Made by a program: the position numbers and the translations under genes. The notes under the pieces are model-generated. The model was not told the DNA's origin and searched no databases. It saw nothing but the letters and a program-made list of their open reading frames with translations. Positions 43,491-51,030 of a DNA stretch of 64,000 nucleotides are shown here, piece by piece. The stretch's first letter is position 1; each line of letters begins with the position of its first letter. The stretch lies in assembly GCF_020860705.1 (NCBI RefSeq), contig NZ_JAJBTT010000041.1, forward strand, positions 1 through 64,000. The letters are read 5' to 3'. Source of the DNA: Akkermansia sp. (GTDB lineage Bacteria; Verrucomicrobiota; Verrucomicrobiia; Verrucomicrobiales; Akkermansiaceae).

Positions 43491-44090
43491 ATGTCGGGAC
43501 CCATTGCATATACGACCTTGGAAGACACTGAACTGGTCGCCAGGGCACGGGAAGGAGATTCGCGGGCTTTTGATGAACTTGTCATTCGTCACAGCCGCAA
43601 GCTCCATGCCACCCTGTACCAGATGACGGACAACTACGACGATGCCTACGACATCGCTCAGGAAGCGTTCTCCAAAGCCTACAGGGCCTTGCGCTACTTT
43701 AATGGACAAAGCGCCTTTTATACGTGGCTGCACTCCATTGCCGTCAACCACGCCAGAAACTTCCTGAAAAAGCGCAACCGCAGGATGACCTACAGCCTGG
43801 ATGACGACGAATACGGCGACCATACGGAAAAGGACATGAACATGGCTGATGAAACGGATGGGGCGGACCCGGAACGCCGCACTCATTTGAACGAACTTCA
43901 GCTCAAGATCAATGAAGCTTTGAAAAAACTTTCCACCAAACACCGGGAAGTCGTTGTCCTTCATGATGTAAAAGGCCTCAACCATACGGAAATATCAGCC
44001 CTGCTGGGCATCTCTGAAGGAACACTCAGATCCCGTCTGCATTATGCCCATAAAGAACTGCAGGGTCTGCTGGCTGAATATCTAAGTTAA
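43491..44090 (+). CDS. RpoE-type ECF RNA polymerase sigma factor
   Basis: The 199-residue sigma-70 family protein has region 2 (about 25-95: FDELVIRHSRKLHATLYQMT, DDAYDIAQEAFSKAYRAL, TWLHSIAVNHARNFLKKRNR) and region 4 (about 140-197: LSTKHREVVVLHDVKGLNHTEISALLGISEGTLRSRLHYAHKEL) with the -35-binding helix-turn-helix. Region 3 is absent, as in the ECF class. It directs RNA polymerase to a specific, probably envelope-stress, regulon. It is followed by a membrane protein with anti-sigma architecture and an HtrA-like protein. Confidence 0.92.
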   Translation: MSGPIAYTTLEDTELVARAREGDSRAFDELVIRHSRKLHATLYQMTDNYDDAYDIAQEAFSKAYRALRYFNGQSAFYTWLHSIAVNHARNFLKKRNRRMTYSLDDDEYGDHTEKDMNMADETDGADPERRTHLNELQLKINEALKKLSTKHREVVVLHDVKGLNHTEISALLGISEGTLRSRLHYAHKELQGLLAEYLS

Positions 44091-44196
44091 TGGTGAAAAA
44101 AATATTGAACGCCAGTTCCTATTGCCCTGTCAAACGGATAGTCCCAGATTCAGGACTAAAGTACCCTAACCCTTATCATACTTAATATCAACGACG

Positions 44197-44709
44197 ATGG
44201 ATAAACAATCCACAGAACATAACGAGGAAACTCTGGTCGCCATGCTGGCATCTTTCCGCAAGGAAGCTTGTTACCATGACAACTTTGAAGAAGATTTCCT
44301 CCGCAATTTTCATCTAAGAAAGGAAACCGATCCGGCTACCCACTCTGCTTGGAAATTGTTGCTCGAACGCCTGGACAACTATCTGCAAAACTTTCGTGGT
44401 TGGCAGTGGGTCTATGCTTCCATGTCCATCGTGACATTGGCCGCAGTCGGCGTTATCATCGCCTCCGGGAACATGGACGAACCTTCCGATTCCTACGTAT
44501 CTTCCAACAAGGAAGAGAACATATTGAAGGGAACCGTTCCTGTGAGCAAGGAAACTATTGAACAACCCTCAACCGAAGTCGCCACCTCTGAAAAACCTGA
44601 ATTCACTACGGGAGCGTCTTCACATGAAACATCGGTCAACGACAATCAGCTGAAGACTGATTCCAATACCGATAAGAAACCGGTATCCCGAGTTCTCATT
44701 GAGATGTAA
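44197..44709 (+). CDS. single-pass membrane protein, probable anti-sigma factor
   Basis: The 170-residue protein has a cytoplasmic N-terminus (about 1-68, EETLVAMLASFRKEACYHDNFEEDF), one membrane helix (about 71-90, WVYASMSIVTLAAVGVIIAS) and a low-complexity Ser/Thr/Glu/Lys periplasmic tail. This is RseA-like topology, but no named anti-sigma domain is recognised. The gene is placed directly after the ECF sigma gene (106 bp) and just before the HtrA-like gene (6 bp). The role as anti-sigma is inferred from order and topology. Confidence 0.65.
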   Translation: MDKQSTEHNEETLVAMLASFRKEACYHDNFEEDFLRNFHLRKETDPATHSAWKLLLERLDNYLQNFRGWQWVYASMSIVTLAAVGVIIASGNMDEPSDSYVSSNKEENILKGTVPVSKETIEQPSTEVATSEKPEFTTGASSHETSVNDNQLKTDSNTDKKPVSRVLIEM

Positions 44710-44715
44710 CACTCC

Positions 44716-45591
44716 ATGATGAACCTGGCTCCGATATTGGCAGGCATGGCCGTGGCAGGCTTGATTTATCAAGCGGCGGCTGTGCCTGCCCCTTTTAAGG
44801 TGGAAGCCATTCCCCAGCAGGCGGAAGTAGCGCCCTACACGACCATGGCGGCGCAGGTGGGAAAAGACATGATCGCCTCCCTGATTCCCTACCGGGTCTT
44901 TAAAAACGGCTCCGTAACCTATTACCTGGGGGACCGGGATACACCGCCTATTCAGGTATGGGCCCAGGAAAAACTCACGGGCCTGACGATCTTCAAGGTG
45001 GACCCTGCCCGCATCAACGCGGGTCAAGCGGTGCTGACTCCTTCCGGGGCTCTCCGGCGCGGCGCCAGACTGGCCTTTGCCAGCAGCCGGAATGAACCCA
45101 CGCTGGGAATTTACGTCGGCATGGAACATTCCATAGGAGACACCAGTTTTCCCCTGCGGCTTGTCCGCGCCCAATTCCCCAAACTGGCCGCTCCGCCCAT
45201 CGGCCAGCCATGCTATGATTCGGAAAACCGCCTGGTCGGCATTGTGCTGGGAGTCTCCCGCAAGGGAACCTGCCACCTGTTGCCCGCCCAGGCCATTTCC
45301 TTCCTGGCAGACCATCCGGAAGCCAAAAGGGTGCGCCTGGGGTGCCTGCTGGACATCAACTCCTCCACTCCGGTCATTGAAGGCCTCATTAACGGCGGCC
45401 CTCTCGCGCGGGGAGGCATCCAGACCGGTGACATCCTTATCAGCATCAACGGCATGCCCATCCGCAACTACGGAGACATGCTGGATGCTACCTATTACCT
45501 CACGGGAAATACCCCTCTGACTATTGAAGTCATCCGCGGCACCCAGGTGGTCAAAAGCAGGGGAATCATTCCCACGCAGGACGAGCGCTGA
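44716..45591 (+). CDS. periplasmic PDZ protein with degenerate HtrA-like protease domain
   Basis: The 291-residue exported protein has a signal peptide (about 1-22). A trypsin-like-fold region spans about 40-195 and a PDZ domain about 205-285 (IEGLINGGPLARGGIQTGDILISINGMPI). At the place where HtrA has GNSGGPL it reads PPIGQPCYDSENRLVGIVLG (about 160-179), and no catalytic His or Asp motif is visible. It is therefore probably protease-dead. It follows the anti-sigma-like gene by 6 bp, mirroring rpoE-rseA-mucD/degS arrangements. A sensing or chaperone role for envelope stress is inferred. Confidence 0.72.
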   Translation: MMNLAPILAGMAVAGLIYQAAAVPAPFKVEAIPQQAEVAPYTTMAAQVGKDMIASLIPYRVFKNGSVTYYLGDRDTPPIQVWAQEKLTGLTIFKVDPARINAGQAVLTPSGALRRGARLAFASSRNEPTLGIYVGMEHSIGDTSFPLRLVRAQFPKLAAPPIGQPCYDSENRLVGIVLGVSRKGTCHLLPAQAISFLADHPEAKRVRLGCLLDINSSTPVIEGLINGGPLARGGIQTGDILISINGMPIRNYGDMLDATYYLTGNTPLTIEVIRGTQVVKSRGIIPTQDER

Positions 45592-45610
45592 TCCGCAGAC
45601 ACGGTTCTCA

Positions 45611-45643
45611 TGGGAACGCCGGTGGTCCGGACAACCGTTCCCA
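45611..45643. other. nested hairpin between PDZ gene and next gene
   Basis: TGGGAACG (45611-45618) pairs with CGTTCCCA (45636-45643), and inside it CCGG-TGGT-CCGG forms a second stem. No T run follows, so it is not a standard intrinsic terminator. Confidence 0.4.
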
Positions 45644-45679
45644 AAATCGTCCCGTGCCTTGTTTCAGGCTTGAACTCAG

Positions 45680-46072
45680 GTGCCGGCGCACTTAAAAAGG
45701 GGCGTGCTTCAAATCGTCTTCAATAAAATCAGCGCTGCAGAAGTATCCAGCATTCCCACATTGGAACAACTGGACCTGCTTGGTGACTTCCAGGTCTCCG
45801 AATCCACCCTTCAAACCCTGGATGACGCCCGCTTCGGCAAGATGGAAAAGGATGGCAAAATTCTTTACCGCTACGTAGCCGGAGATTACCGCATCTACTT
45901 TGAAGTCATTGAAGACAAGGTGATCGTCCACCGTGTTCTGCACGCCAACAGCCTGAACGACTTCCTGTTCCGCACCAACATCTCCCCAACTGCAGGGGAA
46001 GATGAAATCCTGAGCCAGTCCAAACACTTCTGGAAACTCATTGACGAAGGCAAAAACGCCTCCAAAGCCTGA
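45680..46072 (+). CDS. RelE/ParE-fold-like cytosolic protein without partner
   Basis: The 130-residue protein (GTG 45680; GTG 45704 is an alternative) has a central strand set ILYRYVAGDYRIYFEVIEDKVIVHRVLHANSL. This resembles the core of RelE/ParE-superfamily toxins (YRxRxGDYRvvY). No antitoxin-like gene adjoins it. The N- and C-terminal parts do not match toxins, and it sits 14 bp before coaC. It may be a domesticated relative rather than an active toxin. The catalytic residues of RelE cannot be assigned. Confidence 0.5.
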   Translation: MPAHLKRGVLQIVFNKISAAEVSSIPTLEQLDLLGDFQVSESTLQTLDDARFGKMEKDGKILYRYVAGDYRIYFEVIEDKVIVHRVLHANSLNDFLFRTNISPTAGEDEILSQSKHFWKLIDEGKNASKA

Positions 46073-46086
46073 CCCTCTTCCCTGCC

Positions 46087-46626
46087 ATGGCCTGCATCAT
46101 TCTGGGCGTCACCGGCTCCATTGCCGCATACAAGGCGGCGGACATTGCCTCCGCCCTGGTCAAATGCGGGCATGAAGTGCACTGCGTCTGCACGTCCAAG
46201 GCCCTGGAATTCGTCACGGCCCTCACCCTGCACACCATCTCCCGCAATCCCGTCTTCTCCTCCTTTGAGGATGAAAAAGGGGACTGGGTTCCCCCGCATA
46301 TCCAGCTGGCCCAGCAGGCGGATCTCCTGCTCGTTGCCCCCGCCACGGCAAACACCATGGCCAACTTCGCCCATGGCTTCGCCCCTGACATGCTCAGCTC
46401 CCTCTATCTGGCCTGCCGGGCTCCGGTGCTCATCTGCCCGGCCATGAACGTCCACATGTGGGAACACCCCGCCACACAGCAGAATACAGCCATCCTGAAA
46501 CAAAGGGAAGGCCACCACATCCTGGGCCCCAGTGAATCCGGCATCCTGGCCTGTGGAGCGGAAGGAGCGGGAAAACTGATGCCGGTGGACCGGATTGTTC
46601 AAAAAACGCTTTCCCTCCTGTCTTAA
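46087..46626 (+). CDS. coaC: phosphopantothenoylcysteine decarboxylase, stand-alone CoaC
   Basis: The FMN enzyme makes 4'-phosphopantetheine in coenzyme A synthesis. The 179-residue protein contains GVTGSIAAYKAADIAS, the catalytic-His region WVPPHIQLAQQADLLLVAPATANT, the substrate motif CPAMNVHMWEHPA and the lid ILACGAEGAGKLMP. In most bacteria this is the N-terminal half of a single CoaBC protein. Here the protein ends after the CoaC domain, and the CoaB half is a separate gene at 55359-56009. Confidence 0.92.
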   Translation: MACIILGVTGSIAAYKAADIASALVKCGHEVHCVCTSKALEFVTALTLHTISRNPVFSSFEDEKGDWVPPHIQLAQQADLLLVAPATANTMANFAHGFAPDMLSSLYLACRAPVLICPAMNVHMWEHPATQQNTAILKQREGHHILGPSESGILACGAEGAGKLMPVDRIVQKTLSLLS

Positions 46627-46688
46627 CGGCTGAGTAAAAATTATTCCATGCCTGTTTATTGGTTTGCTCATGGAGTAATAAATCTTTT

Positions 46689-47276
46689 ATGATAGACGTT
46701 ATGAAAATGCTTATGTTCTTCCTTGGCTCCCTCATGCTCTGCTCCTGCGGCCCTGACAGATATCCCGTCAGCTTCCACATGGAGACGGGATCAACGGACA
46801 GCAAAAAATTCGCCTTCATGCACGACGGGCATTACTACAGCAAGGCCCCTTTCATCTCCCAGAAGGACATTGAATCCTACTACTCCTTCCCGGCGGCGGA
46901 CAACACCTACGGCATTGTAGTCAACGTCAAAAAAGGCCTGGCCAGCCGCATAGAAGGGGAAACAGCCTCCAACCTCGGTAAGCAGATACTCCCGGTCGTC
47001 AACGGCCATACCATGCAGCCCCTGCGCCTTTACAACAAGCCCGTCACCTCCGGCAAACTGGCTATCATGAACGGCTTCTCCCCGGCGGACCTTGCCGCCA
47101 TGGCGGAATTTATTCCCCCGGCAGATCCCAAGAGGGAAGAACCCATCAACAAAATGGCAGCCGTCACCAAGCCCCTTCTTCCCGTCAAGGACCCTACGAA
47201 GGAAAAGAAGGAAGCCAAAGAACCTGAAGAACATAAGGACCGCACCGTCGTCAGCACCCGCCGGGGGCGGATCTGA
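46689..47276 (+). CDS. hypothetical lipoprotein
   Basis: The protein of about 195 residues has a lipoprotein signal (MKMLMFFLGSLMLCSC) and no recognised domain. The mature part is mixed, with DSKKFAFMHDGHYYSKAPF and YGIVVNVKKGLASRIEG. The tail is rich in Lys/Glu/Pro (DPTKEKKEAKEPEEHKDR) and ends in Arg, suggesting a flexible C-terminus. ATG 46689 is taken because of the pyrimidine run before it, though 46701 gives an equally good signal. It is the first gene of an envelope cluster with an M23 peptidase and a TPR protein. Confidence 0.65.
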   Translation: MIDVMKMLMFFLGSLMLCSCGPDRYPVSFHMETGSTDSKKFAFMHDGHYYSKAPFISQKDIESYYSFPAADNTYGIVVNVKKGLASRIEGETASNLGKQILPVVNGHTMQPLRLYNKPVTSGKLAIMNGFSPADLAAMAEFIPPADPKREEPINKMAAVTKPLLPVKDPTKEKKEAKEPEEHKDRTVVSTRRGRI

Positions 47277-47291
47277 TCCAGCACCTCTTGT

Positions 47292-48341
47292 ATGAGCATG
47301 CACGGCAAGTTCTTCCCTTTTCTGATCGGTATCCTCTTGTCTTTCTGGAGCATGCCATTCCTGATGGCGGATATTGTCGTGCGCTTCCCTACGGAAAACA
47401 CGGCCCTGCTGGACAACCGCCCGCAGGACTTCTACATGTACGTAGACCGGAACTTTGAAGGGAAAAAATCCCAGCCCTGGGAAGGGGGGGCCTATGGCTT
47501 CACACGGACCTTGGTCAGAACCCAGGCAGGACCCGTAGCCGTCAAATTCCATGAAGGCATTGACATCAAACCTCTCAGGCGCGACGCCTCCGGCACACCG
47601 CTGGACGACGTGCATCCCGTAGCCGGAGGAACGGTGGTCCACGCTTCTTCCAACCCCTCCCACAGCAACTACGGCCGCTACGTCGTCATTGAGCACCAGC
47701 TGGCGGACGGCCCGCTTTACAGCCTGTACGCCCATCTGGCTTCCGTTTCCTGCAAGGAGGGGGACCAGGTAGGCACGGGAAACGTCATTGGAAAGCTGGG
47801 ATACTCCGGCGCAGGGCTGAACAAAACGCGTGCCCATGTTCATCTGGAACTCTGCCTCAAACTCCAGGACGACTTTGAAAATTGGTACTCCAGCCTGAAA
47901 CTGGGCACCCCCAACCGCCACGGCGTTTACAATGGCCTCAACCTGGCCGGTTTTGACCCGGCTCCGGTTCTTATCCAATGCAAGGACGGCGCTGAATTCT
48001 CCCTCTCACGCCACATCTCCAGCCTGCCGGTCCAATACGTCGTGCGCACTCCATCTACTGGAAACCCGCCCAACCTTGTCAAACGCTATCCCTTCCTGTT
48101 GAAACCGGGCCCGGCCAACCCCAAATCCTGGGAAATCAGTTTTACGGGAACGGGGGTTCCCGTTTCCGTGTCTCCTTCCGACCAGTCCTGCACGGAACCC
48201 GTCGTCATACGTGCCGTTCCCCATCCCTTTTCCCAACTGTACAGGACCTGCAACCGCGTTTCCGGCTCCAGCAAGGACCCGAAGCTGACTGCCTCCGGCA
48301 AACGCTATATCCGGCTCATCTTCATGGGGCCTGAATCATAA
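47292..48341 (+). CDS. M23-family metallopeptidase (LytM)
   Basis: The 349-residue exported peptidoglycan endopeptidase has a signal peptide (about 1-26). The LytM domain (about 90-200) has the zinc ligands in KFHEGIDI and ARAHVHLEL-type RAHVHLEL, plus YSLYAHLASVS and GNVIGKLGYSG. All three catalytic ligand positions (HxxxD and HxH) are present, so it should be active. The C-terminal ~130 residues have no recognised fold. It sits 15 bp after the lipoprotein gene and 7 bp before the TPR gene. Confidence 0.87.
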   Translation: MSMHGKFFPFLIGILLSFWSMPFLMADIVVRFPTENTALLDNRPQDFYMYVDRNFEGKKSQPWEGGAYGFTRTLVRTQAGPVAVKFHEGIDIKPLRRDASGTPLDDVHPVAGGTVVHASSNPSHSNYGRYVVIEHQLADGPLYSLYAHLASVSCKEGDQVGTGNVIGKLGYSGAGLNKTRAHVHLELCLKLQDDFENWYSSLKLGTPNRHGVYNGLNLAGFDPAPVLIQCKDGAEFSLSRHISSLPVQYVVRTPSTGNPPNLVKRYPFLLKPGPANPKSWEISFTGTGVPVSVSPSDQSCTEPVVIRAVPHPFSQLYRTCNRVSGSSKDPKLTASGKRYIRLIFMGPES

Positions 48342-48348
48342 TCCTACC

Positions 48349-51012
48349 ATGATGCACATCTTTTCCAGTTCCCGTTTCCCCCGTGCAGCCCTCATCTCCT
48401 GTTCGGTTTTCCTGCTGTCCCTGGGCACAGCAGCCGTGGAAGCTGCGGCAACATCCCCTCCAGCACCAGCTCTGTCACAGGACCAGCAGGCCCTCCTGAA
48501 AAATAAAAAATACCAGCAGGGGCTGAAAGCCCTGGAAGACCAGCTTCCCCTGGAAGCCAGCAAGCATTTCCAGGAATGCCTGAACTCCAAAAACATTCCG
48601 GAATCACAAAAAGCCATCATCCGCCCCTTCCTGGCGGAAGCCCTGATCCGTGCCAATAAAACGGAAGAAGGCTTGAAAGCCTGGGAACAACTTCCGGATT
48701 CCTCCATGAAATCCTACTGGATGGCGGCGGGACTCTTCAACAAAGGCTCCTTCACGAAGGCGCTGGAAAAACTCTCGGACATTCCGGAAACGGACCCTCT
48801 TTTTCTCTACGGCTGCCAATTGAAAGCCCAGCTGGCCCGCCAGCTTCAGGACCGGCAGCTCTTATTGGAGGCCCTCACCCGGGCAGGACAAGCAGAATCC
48901 CCCGCCCTCTCCCGGACAGCGCAGCTTCTGCAGGCGGACGTTCTGGTAGACATGGCACGCTACACGGAAGCTGCCGCCATTCTTGAACGGATCAAGGAAG
49001 GAATGAACAACAAGACGGCCGGGGACGTTCCCATGCGGGCCTACGCCGAACTGGTGGAAGGCAGGCTGGCGGACAGGCAGGGAAACCTGGACCAGGCCAT
49101 GAAAATCTTTGCCGCCGTCATGGATAACAAGGCCTATCCGGAAAAAATCCGCGATCTGGGCCGGCTGGCTCTTGCCAGGACGGAAATCATCCGGGAGAAA
49201 AACAATCCGGAACAGGCGGAAGAGGAAACGCGCGCCCAGACTCAGGAAGAGGAAGCCCCGCATACTGCCGGAACAGCGGAGGAACGCCTGCTGGCGTTCA
49301 TTGGAGGGAAAGCGGAATCCTCCCTGTTGATGGACGCCTTCAACATCCTTCTGGAGGAAGACATTTTCCGCACCAACCCCCAGGCGCTGGAAAAACTTAC
49401 CGGCTGGGTGAACGCCCGGGATGCGGCGCGCCAGCCGGCGGCCATGTACGCCATGGGAAACCTGCTTCTGGCAAAGGACGACCTGGCGGGCGCTCTTAAA
49501 ATGGCAGAGGAAGGACTCTCCAAATACCCTCAGAGCCTCCCCGTCCAGGCTCTTTGCCTGAATACCATAACCGCCCTGCTGGATAAAAACCGTGTGGAAG
49601 ACGCGGAACGCCTCATCTCCCGCTATCCCGGAACAACCCCAAACCTCATCTTCCAGCAGGGAGCCCTGGCCTTCCGCAAAGGTGACTATCCCCTGGCTCA
49701 GGGCCTCTTCCGGGAAGCAGCCTGCCGCGCTTCTGAAAAAACGGCGGAAAACGCCCTGTTCAATGAAAACCTGGCCGCGCTGAACGCCAATGACGCCGCA
49801 GGAGCCGCCGCGCTGGTCAAGCAGGCAGCCGGTTCTGCACAGCTCCGGGAACATATCCTTTTTGAACAGGCCCATTACGCCGCCAAAAGAATGCTGCCCC
49901 AGGCTTCAGAACTGCTGGCGCACTTCGTGGCCGTGGCGGAAAACCCGGCCCTGAAAACCCAGGCCCGGCTGGACCAGGCGGAAGTAGCCCTGAATCTCAA
50001 CCCTCCGGACCTCGCAACCGTGCAGTCCGTTCTGCCTCCCCTGGAAAAAGAACAGCTGTCTCCGGACCAGACCATGCAGTTGGCCCGGTTAAAAATCATG
50101 GAGGCGGAAAGCCGCCAGGAATGGCCCAATGCCATCCAGGCCTGCCGCCAGGCCATCTCTCTGGATGCGGAAGGCAAACAGGCGGACATGCTCTACCTGA
50201 AGTTGGGAGAACTCCTGTATAAAAACGGGGACTTCCATGAAGCACAGCTTGTCCTCCAGCCTTTCCCCTCCAAATACCCGGACAGCTCCCTGCAGGCGGC
50301 GGCCCTCTTCCTGGCCGGAAAAGCCGCGCAGCAAAGCAACACCGGCAACACGCTGAAAGCCGCTCTGAACATCTTCAAAACCTTGGGAGAAGGGGACACT
50401 CCCTTTGCCCAGCCCGCCAGGATAGAAGAAGCCTCCGTCCTTCTGCGCATGGGGAAGGCGGATCAATGCATCGCCGCCCTGGAAAACCTGCTCGCCACCC
50501 CTCTCCCGCGTTACATGCGGCTGCTGGCCCTCTCCATCCAGGCGGACGCCTGGGTAACGAAGGAAGACACCAATTCGGACACTCTCCGCAAGGCCATCAA
50601 CCTGTGCACGGAAATCCTGGATACCCCCAACCTCGGGCTGGCCTGGAAATTCAAGGCCCTCACCCAGCGGGCACAATTCTACGAACGGATGAACGACCAG
50701 AAAAAGGCGCTGGATGACTACGCCTCCATCCTGGCCCACACGCCCAGCGGCAATTCCGCCAACAAACGCCGGGACTGGCACTGGTTTTACAATGCCGGCT
50801 TCGCCTCCATCCGCCTGCTGGGCCAACTCCAGGACTGGAACGGTGCCCTGGCGCTGGCTAAAAAACTGGCGCAAACTTCCGGCCCCAGGGCCAGGGAAGC
50901 GGCAGCCTATGCGCGCCGCATCCAGCTGGAACACTTCATCTGGCAGGATGAACCGGAAGATGCCTCCCCGGAATCCGGAAAGCCGGAAACGCCTGCGCAA
51001 ACCGCCAGGTAA
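48349..51012 (+). CDS. large exported TPR-repeat protein
   Basis: The 887-residue protein has a signal peptide (about 1-32) and is otherwise made of helical TPR-like pairs throughout. Examples are LKNKKYQQGLKALEDQLPLEASKHFQECL, LLAKDDLAGALKMAEEGLSKYPQSLPVQALCL and LGELLYKNGDFHEAQLVLQPFPSKYPDS. It is likely a periplasmic scaffold. The motif content resembles proteins that accompany secretion or envelope assembly, but no partner can be named. It is directly downstream of the M23 peptidase gene. A short Glu/Asp/Pro-rich tail ends it. Confidence 0.82.
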   Translation: MMHIFSSSRFPRAALISCSVFLLSLGTAAVEAAATSPPAPALSQDQQALLKNKKYQQGLKALEDQLPLEASKHFQECLNSKNIPESQKAIIRPFLAEALIRANKTEEGLKAWEQLPDSSMKSYWMAAGLFNKGSFTKALEKLSDIPETDPLFLYGCQLKAQLARQLQDRQLLLEALTRAGQAESPALSRTAQLLQADVLVDMARYTEAAAILERIKEGMNNKTAGDVPMRAYAELVEGRLADRQGNLDQAMKIFAAVMDNKAYPEKIRDLGRLALARTEIIREKNNPEQAEEETRAQTQEEEAPHTAGTAEERLLAFIGGKAESSLLMDAFNILLEEDIFRTNPQALEKLTGWVNARDAARQPAAMYAMGNLLLAKDDLAGALKMAEEGLSKYPQSLPVQALCLNTITALLDKNRVEDAERLISRYPGTTPNLIFQQGALAFRKGDYPLAQGLFREAACRASEKTAENALFNENLAALNANDAAGAAALVKQAAGSAQLREHILFEQAHYAAKRMLPQASELLAHFVAVAENPALKTQARLDQAEVALNLNPPDLATVQSVLPPLEKEQLSPDQTMQLARLKIMEAESRQEWPNAIQACRQAISLDAEGKQADMLYLKLGELLYKNGDFHEAQLVLQPFPSKYPDSSLQAAALFLAGKAAQQSNTGNTLKAALNIFKTLGEGDTPFAQPARIEEASVLLRMGKADQCIAALENLLATPLPRYMRLLALSIQADAWVTKEDTNSDTLRKAINLCTEILDTPNLGLAWKFKALTQRAQFYERMNDQKKALDDYASILAHTPSGNSANKRRDWHWFYNAGFASIRLLGQLQDWNGALALAKKLAQTSGPRAREAAAYARRIQLEHFIWQDEPEDASPESGKPETPAQTAR

Positions 51013-51030
51013 GCAGCCTTCCCTCCCGCC

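Noticed and set aside
41511..43985. 824-codon minus-strand open frame opposite purF and the sigma gene
   Set aside because: Antisense shadow spanning two certain genes in the other direction.
44716..45591. Active HtrA/DegP protease
   Set aside because: The GNSGG serine motif and a catalytic His/Asp pair are not present; only the PDZ and fold-like features remain.
45680..46072. Classical RelE-RelB toxin-antitoxin module
   Set aside because: No antitoxin gene on either side; neighbours are the PDZ gene and coaC.
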